Positions 19,793 to 31,869 are shown, numbered from the stretch's first letter. The stretch: DNA of 64,000 bases from Saccharomyces mikatae IFO 1815 (GCF_947241705.1 NC_079256.1:124001-188000); one strand, 5' to 3'. Notes: generated from the sequence alone by a model not told the origin. Translations and numbers: made by a program.

Positions 19793-21733
19793 TTAATCAA
19801 CTTCTTCAACAGTTGGACCCTCAGCTTCCGGAGCTGGAGGAGCACCGCCTGGGAAACCACCTGGAGCAGCTCCTGGAGCAGCTCCTGGGGCACCACCGGG
19901 AGCACCACCGGCTTGGTACAACTTAGACATGATTGGGTTGGCAATGTCTTGCAATTCCTTCAACTTGTCATCGAATTCTTCCTTGGTAGCAGTGGTATTG
20001 CTGTCTAACCAAGAGATGGTTTCTTCAGCCTTCTTGGAAACAGCATCCTTGTCAGCTTGTTCCAATTTATCACCAGCTTCAGAAATGGTGTTCTTCAAAG
20101 AGTAAGCAATAGATTCCAATTGGTTCTTGGAAGCAATTCTTTCAGACTCCTTTTCATCTTCTTCCTTAAATTTTTCAGCTTCAGCAACCATTTTTTCGAT
20201 ATCTTCCTTGGATAATCTACCCTTGTCGTTGGTAATGGTAATCTTGTTGGACTTACCAGTACCCTTTTCAACAGCAGAAACATTCAAAATACCGTTGGAA
20301 TCAACATCGAAGGTGACCTCAATTTGTGGAACACCTCTTGGAGCTGGTGGAATACCGCTCAATTCGAACTTACCTAACAAGTTGTTGTCCTTGGTTTTAG
20401 CTCTTTCACCTTCAAAGACTTGAATCAGGACACCCGGTTGGTTATCAGCATAAGTAGAGAAGATTTCGGACTTCTTGGTTGGAATGGTAGAGTTTCTTGG
20501 AATCAACTTAGTCATGACACCACCTGCAGTTTCAATACCCAAGGATAATGGAGCGACATCCAATAACAATAGATCTTGAGTCTTGGACGATTCATCACCA
20601 GTTAAAATAGCAGCTTGGACAGCAGCACCGTAAGCAACAGCTTCATCTGGGTTGATAGATCTGTTTGGCTCCTTACCGTTAAAGTAGTCAGTGACCAACT
20701 TTTGGACCTTTGGAATTCTAGTAGAACCACCGACCAAGACAATTTCATCAACTTGAGACTTGTCTAGCTTAGCATCTCTCAAGACTTTTTCGACTGGATC
20801 CAAAGTAGATCTGAATAAGTCAGCACATAATTCTTCGAATCTGGCTCTTGTGATGGAAGTGTAGAAATCGACACCTTCGAACAAAGAGTCGATTTCAACT
20901 GAGGTTTGAGCGGAAGAAGACAAAGTTCTCTTAGCTCTTTCACAAGCGGTTCTTAGTCTTCTCAAAGCTCTTTGGTTGGTGGACAAGTCCTTCTTGTTCT
21001 TTCTCTTGAATTCTTGGATGAAGTGGTTGACCAATCTGTTGTCAAAATCTTCACCACCTAAATGGGTGTCACCAGCGGTAGCCTTAACTTCGAAGATACC
21101 GTCTTCAATGGACAACAAGGACACATCGAAAGTACCACCACCTAGATCAAAAATCAAGACATGTTCTTCCTTACCCTTCTTGTCCAAACCATAAGCAATA
21201 GCGGCAGCAGTAGGTTCGTTAATGATACGCAGGACATTCAAACCAGCAATAGTACCGGCATCCTTGGTAGCTTGTCTTTGAGAATCGTTGAAGTAAGCTG
21301 GCACAGTGACAACAGCATCGTTGACCTTAGCACCCAAGTAAGATTCAGCAGTTTCCTTCATCTTACCCAAAACCATAGATGAAATTTGTTCTGGAGTGAA
21401 GTTCTTAGTCTCACCTTTAAATTCAACTTGAATTTGTGGCTTACCGTCAACGTCAATCAGCTTGAATGGGAAATGCTTCATATCACCTTGCACTTCCGGG
21501 TCGTTAAAGTTTCTACCGATCAAACGCTTAGCGTCGAAAACAGTGTTTGAAGGATTCATAGCAGCTTGGTTCTTAGCAGCATCACCAATCAATCTTTCAG
21601 TATCAGTGAACGCGACGAAAGATGGCGTGGTCCTGTTACCTTGATCGTTGGCAATAATATCTACACGATCATTGGAAAAATGAGCAACACATGAGTACGT
21701 TGTACCCAAATCAATACCGACAGCTTTTGACAT
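19793..21733 (-). CDS. SSA1: Cytosolic Hsp70 chaperone Ssa1
   Basis: This 646-residue cytosolic Hsp70 binds and refolds proteins with Hsp40 and Hsp90 partners. The ATPase domain (about 1-383) begins [14 protein letters not shown] and carries [14 protein letters not shown] and [13 protein letters not shown]. The substrate domain follows, then a Gly/Ala/Pro-rich linker and the terminal PTVEEVD motif that docks TPR co-chaperones. Very strong preferred-codon bias fits high expression. The Gly-Ala-Pro region is slightly longer than in the S. cerevisiae protein (642 residues). Synteny with EFB1 supports SSA1 rather than SSA2. Upstream heat-shock elements agree. Confidence 0.96.
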   Translation of the reverse strand: MSKAVGIDLGTTYSCVAHFSNDRVDIIANDQGNRTTPSFVAFTDTERLIGDAAKNQAAMNPSNTVFDAKRLIGRNFNDPEVQGDMKHFPFKLIDVDGKPQIQVEFKGETKNFTPEQISSMVLGKMKETAESYLGAKVNDAVVTVPAYFNDSQRQATKDAGTIAGLNVLRIINEPTAAAIAYGLDKKGKEEHVLIFDLGGGTFDVSLLSIEDGIFEVKATAGDTHLGGEDFDNRLVNHFIQEFKRKNKKDLSTNQRALRRLRTACERAKRTLSSSAQTSVEIDSLFEGVDFYTSITRARFEELCADLFRSTLDPVEKVLRDAKLDKSQVDEIVLVGGSTRIPKVQKLVTDYFNGKEPNRSINPDEAVAYGAAVQAAILTGDESSKTQDLLLLDVAPLSLGIETAGGVMTKLIPRNSTIPTKKSEIFSTYADNQPGVLIQVFEGERAKTKDNNLLGKFELSGIPPAPRGVPQIEVTFDVDSNGILNVSAVEKGTGKSNKITITNDKGRLSKEDIEKMVAEAEKFKEEDEKESERIASKNQLESIAYSLKNTISEAGDKLEQADKDAVSKKAEETISWLDSNTTATKEEFDDKLKELQDIANPIMSKLYQAGGAPGGAPGAAPGAAPGGFPGGAPPAPEAEGPTVEEVD

Positions 21734-22468
21734 ATTTTTCTATTGTTTATTTATATTCTTATTTTCTTGTAATACTTGATTACTTTTCTTCTGATGTACT
21801 AATCTTACAAATGAGGAAAGAAAGAAATTAATACATGAGTAGAGATACGAAACCACAACTCAATCTATTCTCGAAGACAACATTGACCTACCCCTTATAT
21901 AACCTTGACGTCCTCGAAACGATCAGCTAATCTAAATGGCCCCCTTCTTTTTGGGTTCTTTTTCTCCCTTTTGCCGCCGATGGAACGTTCTAGAAAAAGA
22001 ATGATTTATTACTTTCTCAACCAAAATCTGGAGAAGAACGCTAATTACATCTCCAAAATGTTCTCTGTCATTTTCCTTCTAGAACATTCTAGAATATTGG
22101 CAAGAAACGTCTCCCAGGAATGAAAAACATCGTTGATAGTGATAGTATATCATCCACACACCACACGTACGCGTTTTATTTCTTTTTCTGGTTTTTTTTC
22201 ATCTGCCATTTTTCACCAAAGATTTTTTTTTCTTAGGGCTCAGAACCTGCAGGTGAAGAAACGCAGTAGAGATCAAAGTACAACGCAATAATTTGTCGAC
22301 AACCGAACCTTTGAAGAAAAAATTTTTCACATTGTCGCCTCTGAATAAATAGTTTAAGGTTATCCACTATATTTAGTCGCACATTTTTCTTCTTCCACTT
22401 CTTATCTCTTTCTTTGTTTTATTCTACCTTTCAGCACTGAAGAGCCCAACCGAATATACACAAACATA
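21734..22468. promoter_or_regulatory. Divergent SSA1/EFB1 promoter with heat-shock elements
   Basis: This 735-base region separates divergent SSA1 and EFB1. Heat-shock elements are clear: GAACGTTCTAGAA at 21983-21995, and four alternating units TTCTAGAACATTCTAGAA at 22077-22094, both perfect Hsf1-type repeats. A TATA box (TATATAA, 21896-21902) lies about 165 bases upstream of the SSA1 ATG. On the EFB1 side there is a T-rich tract and a CACACACCACAC run near 22150-22165 that could hold a weak Rap1-type site. That last assignment is uncertain. Confidence 0.85.
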
Positions 22469-23444
22469 ATGGCATCCACCGATTTCTCCAAGATTGAAAC
22501 TTTGAAACAACTAAACGCTTCTCTGGCTGACAAGTCATACATTGAAGGGTATGTTCCGATTTATTTTTGTTTATAGATTATTGTTTTTTCTTTTTCTTCT
22601 TTTCCTGTGATGCCATGTAAAGGGATGATAGTTAATAATGATTACGTTTTTTCGCTTATGTGAATGATGAATTTAATTCTTTGGTCCGTGTTTATGATGG
22701 GAAGTAAGACCCCCGATATGAGTGACAAAAGAAATGTGGTTGACTATCACAGTGTCTGACGATAGCACAAAACAGAGTGTCATTATTTGTTATCCGTTAT
22801 TCTCCCTTTTCCTCTAGAGAAAGATAGGCAGAGTCTTTAAGGTTATATTGCAATGGAAAAAAAGCGCACATTACTAACAAGCAAAATGTTTCTTTTCTCT
22901 TTTTTGAAATAGTACTGCTGCTTCTCAAGCTGACGTCACTGTCTTCAAGGCTTTCCAATCTGCTTACCCAGAATTCTCCAGATGGTTCAACCACATTGCT
23001 TCCAAGGCCGATGAATTCGAATCTTTCCCAGCTGCCGTTGCTGAAGAAGAAGATGATGATGACGTCGATTTATTCGGTTCCGACGATGAAGAAGCTGATG
23101 CAGAAGCTGAAAAGTTGAAGGCTGAAAGAATCGCCGCATACAACGCTAAGAAGGCTGCCAAGCCAGCTAAGCCAGCTGCTAAGTCCATTGTCACTATTGA
23201 TGTCAAGCCATGGGATGATGAAACTAATTTGGAAGAAATGGTTGCTTTCGTCAAGGGTATCGAAATGGATGGTTTGAACTGGGGTGCTCACCAATTCATC
23301 CCAATTGGTTTCGGTATCAAGAAGTTGCAAATTAACTGTGTTGTCGAAGATGACAAGGTTTCCCTGGATGACTTGCAACAAAGCATTGAAGAAGACGAAG
23401 ACCACGTCCAATCTACCGATATTGCTGCTATGCAAAAATTATAA
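22469..23444 (+). CDS. EFB1: Translation elongation factor eEF1B-alpha (spliced)
   Basis: Efb1 is the guanine nucleotide exchange factor for eEF1A. Exon 1 is 22469-22548 (80 bases) and exon 2 is 22913-23444. The 364-base intron has donor GTATGT at 22549, branch point TACTAAC at 22872-22878 and acceptor AG at 22911-22912. The spliced product has 203 residues: an N-terminal GST-C-like region starting [14 protein letters not shown], an acidic linker ([17 protein letters not shown]), and the catalytic C-terminal domain ending IAAMQKL. It is three residues shorter than in S. cerevisiae within the Ala/Glu linker. Codon bias is very strong. The intron hosts snoRNA snR18. Confidence 0.97.
22661..22762 (+). 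ncRNA. SNR18: C/D box snoRNA snR18 in EFB1 intron
   Basis: A C box ATGATGA lies at 22664-22670 and a D box CTGA at 22756-22759, inside the EFB1 intron and at the same offsets from the splice sites as snR18 in S. cerevisiae. The ends are estimates. snR18 is known to guide 2'-O-methylation at two adjacent sites in 25S rRNA. It is released from the spliced or unspliced host intron. The guide match to rRNA was not checked. Confidence 0.85.
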
Positions 23445-23994
23445 GAAGCTTTTTCTATAAACTTTTTATAATTAACATCGACAAAAACGACAACAACAAC
23501 ATTGTAAAGATTAACAAAATAAATGAAAAAAGAAAACGAAATAACTTAGGTTTTAGGCTAAAGAAAACAGAAGGAATTTTGAATGATATATTTTTCTACT
23601 GCACGAGAAACATTATTACTAATTTGTGTAACCACTATATAAGAAATCGTGTTTATTAAATGAATTTATTCCGGGAATATTCATGCCATCTATCTAGTAA
23701 TATCTTCATATTCTAATTTTATATGAGCTATATTAGCTTGGCAAAAAAGTGCGGTGTAAGGAGTTCTTGTAGGTAGCATTTTCGCGGTTAAAAGAAAAGG
23801 AAAAATTCATTATTCGTAGCTTAATATGGCAAATGAGAAAGATATAATTATAACGTAAGTTTCTTGAAGAAAAAAAAAGGGAACCTTCTTACAATGATAT
23901 ATCTGTGTAAATAAGCACAGTTATCAATAGTAGATACAGGGTTTCAATAAACACAGCCTAAAAATCTACCATTATCACACGACATATATATAGA
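23445..23994. other. Intergenic region between EFB1 and VPS8
   Basis: This 550-base gap holds the EFB1 3' end (AT-rich, with A-rich stretches at 23480-23560) and the VPS8 promoter. A short A-run at 23870-23880 is the only simple sequence. No RNA gene or LTR is seen. Confidence 0.55.
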
Positions 23995-26900
23995 ATGGAG
24001 CAAAATGGTCTTGATCACGATAGCAGATCTAGCATCGATACGGCTAACAATGACACTCAAAAGACTTTTTTAAAATTCAGATCTTACACCCAATTGAGCG
24101 AAAAATTGGCATCCAATCCTTCATATGCGACATCACGACCAAACGATGATAGTTCTAAAGGGGTAGCTACTGCAGTGTCGCAAGGTTCCGGATCTATAAT
24201 CTCATGGACAACTTTAACTCACGTATATTCGATTTTAGGTGCCTATGGAGGGCCCACGTGTTTGTATCCGACGACGACGTATTTTCTGATGGGCACTTCC
24301 AAGGGATACGTACTCATTTTCAATTATAACGAGCATTTGCAAACAATCCTAGTGCCGACCCTATTCGAGGACCCTTCAGCTCACTCAATAAGAAGCTCAG
24401 TGAAATCGATCGTGATATGTTCGGATGGCACCCATGTAGCTGCTTCATATGAAAGTGGAAATATATGCTTATGGAATTTGAACGTAGGATATAGAGTAAA
24501 AACCGCTTCTGAACCAACAAATGGTATGTCCCCAACGCCCGCCTTACCGGCAATCCTACATATCGATGACCATCTAAACAAGGAAGTTACAGGATTAGAC
24601 TTTTTTGGCGCTCGACATACAGCCCTAATTGTTAGCGATAGAACAGGTAAAGTATCACTCTATAACGGCTACAGAAGAGGTTTTTGGCAATTGGTTTATA
24701 ATTCCAAAAAAATCTTAAATGTGAATTCATTTAATGAGAAACTGATAAGATCAAAGTTGTCTCCCTTAATATCACAGGAGAAAATATCCACTAATTTGTT
24801 GAGCGTACTTACTACTACTCATTTTGCCCTTATTTCATTATCTCCACATGTTTCTTTGATTTTCCAGGAAACTATTGAACCTTCAATACGAAACTCCCTT
24901 GTGGTGAATAGTTCGATTTCGTGGACTCAGAACTGTTCCATGGTTGCTTATTCTGTAAACAACAAAATTTCCATTATTTCCCTGTCTTTATCTGACCTCA
25001 ATGTTCAATCCGCTACACATTCATCTGAATTTGCCGAATCTATATTATCTATTCAATGGATTGATCAGCTCCTACTAGGTGTTTTAACAATATCCCATCA
25101 ATTTTTGGTATTGGATCCTCAACATGAGTTCAAAATCCTTTTGAGACTGGACTTTTTGATTCACGATTTAATGATCCCACCTAATAAATATTTTGTAATA
25201 TGCAGAAGAAGTTTTTACTTGTTAACAAACTACGCATTCAAAATCGGTAAATTTGTTTCCTGGTCAGATATTACTTTAAGACATATATTAAAAGGTGATT
25301 ACTTAGGCGCATTGGAGTTTATCGAATCTCTTCTGCAACCTTATTGCCCATTGTCAAATCTGTTGAAATTATACGATGATAAGGAAGAAAGGGCTAAACA
25401 GCTTATGGAGCCATTTTATAATTTGTCTTTGGCTGCTCTAAGGTTTCTTATAAAAAAAGATAGTGCAGACTACGATAGGGTTTACCAACTATTAATGGTT
25501 GTGGTTCGTGTTTTTCAGCGATTTTCCAAGAACTCAGGCACGCTTCCTCCTCTGGAGGTCTTCCTGGAGCAAGGACTGGAATTCTTTGAGTCCAAAGACA
25601 ATGCAGTATACTTTGAAGTTGTGGCAAACATTGTTGCACAAGGATCTGTTACGTCAATTTCCCCAGTCCTTTTCAAGTCCATAATTGATTACTATGCTAA
25701 GGAGGAGGATTTAAAAGTAATCGAAGACTTAATTATTATGTTAGATCCCATTACACTAGATGTTGATCTTGCAGTCAAATTATGCCAACATTATAATCTG
25801 TCTGACTTATTAATATACATTTGGAACAAGGTTTTTGATGACTACCAAACCCCGCTGGTAGACTTGATATACAGAATTTCTAACCAAAGTGAAAAATGTA
25901 TCATTTTCAATGGTCCCCAAGCACCCTCTGAAACGACTATATTTGATTACCTAACGTATATTCTTACTGGTAGACAGTATCCACAGAACCTACCCTTATC
26001 ACCCAGTTCTAAATGCATTGAAGTTCAAAGAGAACTATCCGCTTTTATTTTCAGCGGTTATTCTATAAAATGGCCAATGAACAGTGACCATAAACTTTAC
26101 ATATGTGATGATCCCGAAGAAGAGCTCGCTTTTCCTTACTTTAACCTTTTATTGAAATCTAATCCTAACAGATTTTTAGCTATGCTTAATGAAGTGTTCG
26201 AAGCATCTCTATTCAACGATGACAATGATATGGTAACATTAAATGGAGAACCTGAATCAATCAGTAGGCAATATATTATTGACCTGTTATTGGATATTAT
26301 GAAATCCACGGAACATTGTAATGACATCAGGGTACTTGTTGCAATTTTCATTGCAACTAGTGTATCAAAGTATCCTCAATTCATTAAGGTATCTAATCAA
26401 GCGCTAGATTGCGTTGTTTGTACCATATGCTCCTCCAAGGTTGAAGGTATATATGATATTTCTCAAATAGCCCTAGAGTCACTTCTGCCTTATTACCATT
26501 CGAAAACTACCGAAAATTTCATACTTGAATTAAAGGAAAAAAAGTTCAATAAAGTTCTCTTCCACATTTATAAAAATGAGAACAAGTACTCCAATGCGCT
26601 TTCACTACTTTTAGAAACAAAAAATGTCGAAAAAGAGTATAACACTGATATTGTATCCCTAACTGAGTATATACTGAAAAATTGCCCACCCGGAAGTTTG
26701 GAATGTAGCAAAGTTACTGAAATTATCGAAATGAACTTTGAACTTCTTCTTTCAAAGATTGGCATTCAGAAATGCGTGATAATATTCTCTAATTTCGATA
26801 TTAGTCTTCACCAAGAAATCTTGAAAGTAAAGAATGAAGAGATTCAGCAGAAATACCTAGATAATCTATTCTCTTTGTCAAATGTTAGCAATAAAGTCGA

Positions 26901-27813
26901 TAAGCGCTTGAGGACTCTATACATCGAGTTGAGCAGTAAATACAAGAATAAAAGGGAAATGATATTGTGGCTAAACAGGACAGATCTCAGCAACGCTGAG
27001 AGCCTACGTGTATTGGACTTATTGAATCAAGATTTGAACTTTGAGGCTGCTGCTGTAATTCACGAACGCTTACAAAATTATAACCTTGCAGTCAGGGATT
27101 TATTGAACTCTATTGAACAATGTTTAAATGAAGGGGAAACTAATATGAATACCTTTTTGGATTGCTTAAGGAGAGCTTTCGATGATTGTAATTCTGCTGG
27201 TACTGGAAAGAAATCGTGTTGGGTATTTTTGATTACATTTCTAATCACTCTATATGGGCATTACCCTTCACACAATGAAAAGAAAGGTCTGTGTAATAAA
27301 CTACTGCAAGAGGCATTTTTGGGATTGATTAGGTCCAAAAGTTCCTCTCAAAAGGATTGGTGTGGAGAATTCTGGGAAATAATGTCTTCTGTTCTTGAGC
27401 ATCAAGACGTCATTTTGATGAGGGTCCAGGATTTGAAACAATTACTACTGAATGTTTTCACTACTTACAAATTGGAAAGATCACTTTCTGGATTAATTCA
27501 GAAAATAATAGAGGATTCCTCACAAGATCTAGTCCAACTTTATAGGAAATTTTTGAGCGAAGGATGGTCTATACACACCGAAGACTGTGAAGTCTGCGGG
27601 AAAAAAATATGGGGAGCTGGTCTAGACCCGTTACTTTTCCTGGTTTGGGAGAATGTACAGCGTAACCAAGATATGATTAGCGTAGATCTCAAGACCCCTC
27701 TTGTGATATTCAAATGTCACCATGGCTTTCACCAGACTTGTCTCGAAAATCTGGCCCAAAGGCCCAACGAATACTTTTGTTTAATTTGTCAAACAGAATC
27801 TAACCCAAAGTGA
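23995..27813 (+). CDS. VPS8: CORVET complex subunit Vps8
   Basis: Vps8 is the CORVET-specific subunit that binds the Rab5 homologue Vps21 and tethers endosomes. The 1272-residue protein has an N-terminal WD40-like propeller (about 80-400, for example GTHVAASYESGNICLWNLNVGY), a long alpha-solenoid, and a C-terminal RING-type zinc finger near residues 1197-1265 (CEVCGKK, CHHGFHQTCLENL, CLICQ). Length agrees with the family (1274). It is convergent with TFC3, with only 64 bases between stop codons. Confidence 0.96.
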   Translation: MEQNGLDHDSRSSIDTANNDTQKTFLKFRSYTQLSEKLASNPSYATSRPNDDSSKGVATAVSQGSGSIISWTTLTHVYSILGAYGGPTCLYPTTTYFLMGTSKGYVLIFNYNEHLQTILVPTLFEDPSAHSIRSSVKSIVICSDGTHVAASYESGNICLWNLNVGYRVKTASEPTNGMSPTPALPAILHIDDHLNKEVTGLDFFGARHTALIVSDRTGKVSLYNGYRRGFWQLVYNSKKILNVNSFNEKLIRSKLSPLISQEKISTNLLSVLTTTHFALISLSPHVSLIFQETIEPSIRNSLVVNSSISWTQNCSMVAYSVNNKISIISLSLSDLNVQSATHSSEFAESILSIQWIDQLLLGVLTISHQFLVLDPQHEFKILLRLDFLIHDLMIPPNKYFVICRRSFYLLTNYAFKIGKFVSWSDITLRHILKGDYLGALEFIESLLQPYCPLSNLLKLYDDKEERAKQLMEPFYNLSLAALRFLIKKDSADYDRVYQLLMVVVRVFQRFSKNSGTLPPLEVFLEQGLEFFESKDNAVYFEVVANIVAQGSVTSISPVLFKSIIDYYAKEEDLKVIEDLIIMLDPITLDVDLAVKLCQHYNLSDLLIYIWNKVFDDYQTPLVDLIYRISNQSEKCIIFNGPQAPSETTIFDYLTYILTGRQYPQNLPLSPSSKCIEVQRELSAFIFSGYSIKWPMNSDHKLYICDDPEEELAFPYFNLLLKSNPNRFLAMLNEVFEASLFNDDNDMVTLNGEPESISRQYIIDLLLDIMKSTEHCNDIRVLVAIFIATSVSKYPQFIKVSNQALDCVVCTICSSKVEGIYDISQIALESLLPYYHSKTTENFILELKEKKFNKVLFHIYKNENKYSNALSLLLETKNVEKEYNTDIVSLTEYILKNCPPGSLECSKVTEIIEMNFELLLSKIGIQKCVIIFSNFDISLHQEILKVKNEEIQQKYLDNLFSLSNVSNKVDKRLRTLYIELSSKYKNKREMILWLNRTDLSNAESLRVLDLLNQDLNFEAAAVIHERLQNYNLAVRDLLNSIEQCLNEGETNMNTFLDCLRRAFDDCNSAGTGKKSCWVFLITFLITLYGHYPSHNEKKGLCNKLLQEAFLGLIRSKSSSQKDWCGEFWEIMSSVLEHQDVILMRVQDLKQLLLNVFTTYKLERSLSGLIQKIIEDSSQDLVQLYRKFLSEGWSIHTEDCEVCGKKIWGAGLDPLLFLVWENVQRNQDMISVDLKTPLVIFKCHHGFHQTCLENLAQRPNEYFCLICQTESNPK

Positions 27814-27877
27814 TATACTTTTTTTATTTAATGCAGTTTTCCTTACATAAAAGTAAAATTACATGACTTTATTTTAG

Positions 27878-30800
27878 TTACGTAAACTCAAACAGAGAAT
27901 ACCAGTTATGGTTAACCCAGAAACCACTAAAGCCCATATTCATTAAAACTTGTCTTTCTAGGAGCCACTTGCATATTTCAGAAATTTCTTGGAGCGAAAG
28001 TACTTCACGGCATTTAAATTGCAACCTGCTCAGGGTTATTCCTGGATGAAATTGTATTTCATTGACGACCATAGTAACTACTTGCTTCCATATATTTGGT
28101 CTAATGGAACCATATCCATCAACCCACAAACGGGAAAAGGGCTTTCCAAGCGGAATATGGACAGCAGATTGTTTTGGCTTGTTCAATTTTGATTGCAATT
28201 TGGAATATATAATTAAAGGTGGAGTTAGGGTTCTTATTTCAAATCTTCTTGAAGTATAAGTCAATGGCCGAACGTTTCTCATCATTGGTATTATATTCAT
28301 GCTCAATAACTCAGAAGAAACCAAATCAACTAATACCCATGAAGATATGTCGGATGGTTCTTGGTTAATAACAATGGCGTTTCCAACCTCCAATAGCTCA
28401 TTAATCTTAGTTCTATATTGAAAAGCAATTTCGAAGTCTTTGTAGTTTCCTTTACTTTTCAAAATGTCTAGTAGTGTGTCAGTACATTCAAGTTTTGCAC
28501 CATGCAGATAAACTTGCTTCTCTCTAGCCATATCCATAATAACATTATCTATTGACTCTTTTCCTACATTCTTCAATGCCTCTATTTCATTTCGAGTAAT
28601 CGAAGAGTTTTCAATTAGAATCGACCGAATCACTGTACGGATATAATCGTCGCTTTGAATCTTCCCTGAGTCTTTAGTAAAACTGGAAACCCTTCTAGTG
28701 TAAGTCTTCTTTAGTGAAGAAATCTCTCTTTGAATCATTGAAGACATAGCCAGATCATTGTTAGACTGTACCAATGTATCGTCACGAATAAGAGTGAGTC
28801 TTTTCCTATTCTCCTCATAGTTCTTATAAAGATATAATGATTTCTTTATTTCTTTCTCATCAAATGACGTCCAAATGTCGAGCAATTTAGGGAGATCTAG
28901 TTCTTCAACATCCTTCAATGAGATTCTTTCAGCTTTGATAGCTAGGACAAGCATTTTTTTCCACTTATCTATATATGCCCTCCAGCCACTATGGCCCATT
29001 CTAACTCGGCGTGCTGTCCACTTCTTTTTTAGATTATCTAAAGAGTTATTAGGAAACAACTTTGTTATTTCATTCCACACAATTTCGTTTCTGATACTTT
29101 TAGTGATGACAACAGCTCTGATTAAGGCTTGAACACCTTCTTTAGTACCAGCATGATAGATTGTCTTACTTCCTTTATCATTTTCAACAACCACCGGCGC
29201 TCTACTCGCAGATGTTTTTTTGTCTCTGCTTTTAATGATTCCGTCTGATACACCGACTAATGTGTTTTTCTTAGAGCTCACCCGTTCTGAAGTTTTAGTC
29301 TTTGCATTTTTTTGGTGGTTCTGAAACTTACGAATTCTTTCAACAGATTTCTTCCCTCTATGAAATCTATTTCTTTCCGTTTGGTCAAAAAAGTATATAT
29401 CCGTATCATGTATAACATCGGTATAGGTTGCTTTCTTGCTATCTTTCTCTTTCAAAATGTATGTTTGAATAACGTCCTCTCCAATGCTGGGCAAAAAAAT
29501 GATCTTTCTTCCTGACGCAGGCTCTGTTCTTGCTCCTAATTTTTGATTTTCTACCATCAAGTCAACATCTCCCCGAACAGTCTTTTTATCCAATGTTGTT
29601 GCAGAGCCCATAAACTTGGAAACAACATCATAGAATTGTTCCCTCAAGTATGCTACACCACCGATTTTATTCATAACATTCAAGATTGCTCTCTGCCTTT
29701 GTAACGAACGCAAAGAACGGGCCGAAAAACCACCAAAGTTAACTACCTTACCTTTGACAGTGCCACTTCTGTTTGAAATTGGGCTGTCTTCTGTAGCTTT
29801 TATCTCCTGCACAGTACTAACATGTTGCTCGAGCTTAATCCTTTTTGGAGTTGAGACATTGTTCACCGTCACAGAATTATCAGTAGTGTTTCTAGTCTGC
29901 CTCTTCCGCTTTTTATTGTTCGGAGTTTTCTTCGAATTCAGCGGAATTTTCAAATCACCGTGCCAGAAAAATATATCATGGCCATCACTGTCCTTTGTGA
30001 ATCTAACAGTATTATTGAGAGCCACGAAATTTTTCTCGTTAAGAGTTTTCAAATCGGTATGTGATTTGCCTGGTTCATCAAATCCTTCTGTAACAGATAT
30101 TTGATCTTCTGCATTTGTCAACTTTTGAAAGTTGTGAGCTGTGAATAGCCTAAAGAACTTTTTCTTTCCCTCAAAATCGTATATGCGGAAAAGTCTATAC
30201 CCGCCTATATTGTCTTTTTGTTTATCTAGACTTTCTAAATAGTACTCGCTTGATTTTGTAAAAGCTCGCTGGAATTCCTTTCCTGTTACTCGATTAACAA
30301 CATCCATAGTTGAAATTCCTTTGAGACCGGACTTATCTGCAATATCGTAAGTCTGATTTTGCAATGGATAGAATCGATTAAGAAGGACTTTATTCTTCAC
30401 AGCATTTTCTTTGTCTTCAACGACAAGGCCTTGATTTTGCAATAGATCAGTTGCATTGAAATTATCCAAACCTTCAACAGAGTCTTCATCTTCCAAACTT
30501 GCCTTGTTGTCTAATACAGAATCCTCATCAGCACTATTACTATCATACTCAAACGTAGGTGAGCCTTTAGAATCTGGAACGTCTTTCATGTATTTCACAC
30601 ATCTGATTTTAACAGCAGGATTTTTTGGCGACACCACAAGCACTTTCTTTAAGTATTCTTTTTCATCCAGCCATGCAATCGCTGCAATAAAGGCTTTAGA
30701 GAGTCTTTTCTCTTTATCAAACTTCAATTCACGTTTCAAATCAATTATCTGACGAATACCATTTTTAGACCGTTTTACTACTTCAACGATTGTTGCTAAA

Positions 30801-31455
30801 TGGTCTCTGATGTTAATATAGGGATTATTATCGGCCCCGTCATGACTATATCGTTTAAGCTTTAATAGTTTCACAACATGCCCTTTGTAAATCAATTGCG
30901 AGCTCGTTAACAAGTGGTTTATTTTTTTGATACGTCCTGTCACACTTCTAGGATCTTGACCAGTCACATGGGCCAGATCCATTGTGTTGATCCCTTTCCC
31001 TCCTGCTTTGGCAACTTCAAGAAGAAGTTCAAAAGCTGAATTCCCGATTGTTGATTCCTTTTTGGGATATCCAGTTAATAGTATCCAAAGGCTATCCTCA
31101 GTAATACCGACTGAGTATGAGTGACCAACATCATCTATAATATCTGTCACCTTTTTTTCATTCATTATAACGTCATCACAATACACTTCGATGCCCTTTT
31201 TCAAAATCACGCACGAGAGCACAAATTGTTTAACCTTATCATTTGACAAATCAAAATATTTTCGAGTTATATCCCATAACTGGTTCAATGTGATTTCTTT
31301 GGTAAGTAGTTAGTAAAAGATCTCTTACAAAATAGAACATTCCTCACGAGAGAAAGACTGCAAAAAAAATGAGACATAGACATACTTCCCTTATTTGAGG
31401 CAATTTCATCAGCCACAATTTTAACCAATTCATCAGGATAAATCGTCAAAGCCAT
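27878..31455 (-). CDS. TFC3: TFIIIC subunit tau138, Tfc3 (spliced)
   Basis: Tfc3 is the largest subunit of RNA polymerase III factor TFIIIC and binds the B box of tRNA genes. The gene is complement of 31386-31455 (exon 1, 70 bases, starting MALTIYPDELVKIV) and 27878-31296 (exon 2). The 89-base intron has donor GTATGT (31385-31380), branch TACTAAC (complement of 31309-31315) and acceptor AAG ending at 31297. Splicing gives about 1162 residues and joins SNKGK to ITLNQLWDI in frame. Winged-helix-like segments occur near the N-terminus, and basic clusters in the middle (KKRKRQTR). It is the last gene before the centromere. Confidence 0.95.
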
Positions 31456-31750
31456 AGTTACTCCACCTGGTTCGCTCCAATAAACTTGCCTCTTCCTTTT
31501 TCTGCTTTACCTAGAAATCACCTTACGTGATTGATTGTTTATTTCAAATTCGCAATTTAAAGCGCCCTTTCCCAAAAATAGAGAAAAACCATATCATAAT
31601 GAAAATAAAAGAAAGGCGAAAAAAATACTTTAATAGGTGAAATACCATTCATAAAATTGGTAGTATATCAAAAATTTGTACGCCATTATTATGTATGCCA
31701 TAATAAATTCTGAATAATTGAAAGCAATCTTTTGTGAAAATGATATTTAA
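31456..31750. other. TFC3 promoter and left centromere flank
   Basis: About 295 bases separate the TFC3 ATG from CDEI. The sequence becomes increasingly AT-rich toward the centromere. I see no gene or repeat. Confidence 0.5.
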
Positions 31751-31869
31751 GTCACATGATATATTTTATATATAATCTTTTTAAAATAAAATAATTTATA
31801 TATATTTTTTTATTTAAAAAGAAAATAATGTTCTTAAAATTACAGTTTTTGCTTTCCGAAGATATAAAA
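31751..31869 (+). other. CEN1: Point centromere CEN1 (CDEI-CDEII-CDEIII)
   Basis: CDEI is GTCACATG at 31751-31758, the Cbf1 site. CDEII is the next 85 bases (31759-31843), about 94 percent A+T with runs of A and T, within the 78-86 base range of yeast centromeres. CDEIII at 31844-31869 contains the essential TTTCCGAA core (CCG at 31856-31858), bound by CBF3, followed by TATAAAAA. The order CDEI to CDEIII on the plus strand and the position between TFC3 and NUP60 match chromosome I. The first base of CDEIII is A where the consensus has T. Confidence 0.96.

Noticed and set aside
20976-21382. Plus-strand frames antisense to SSA1, in the place of the dubious S. cerevisiae YAL004W
   Set aside because: Here the antisense frame is split into short pieces, and the codon bias of SSA1 explains the openness. 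No independent evidence supports a gene.
27848-27858. Near match to the ARS consensus between VPS8 and TFC3
   Set aside because: TAAAAGTAAAA is 10 of 11 on one strand. An origin (ARS108) is near this spot in S. cerevisiae as I remember, but the sequence alone is too weak to list as a feature.
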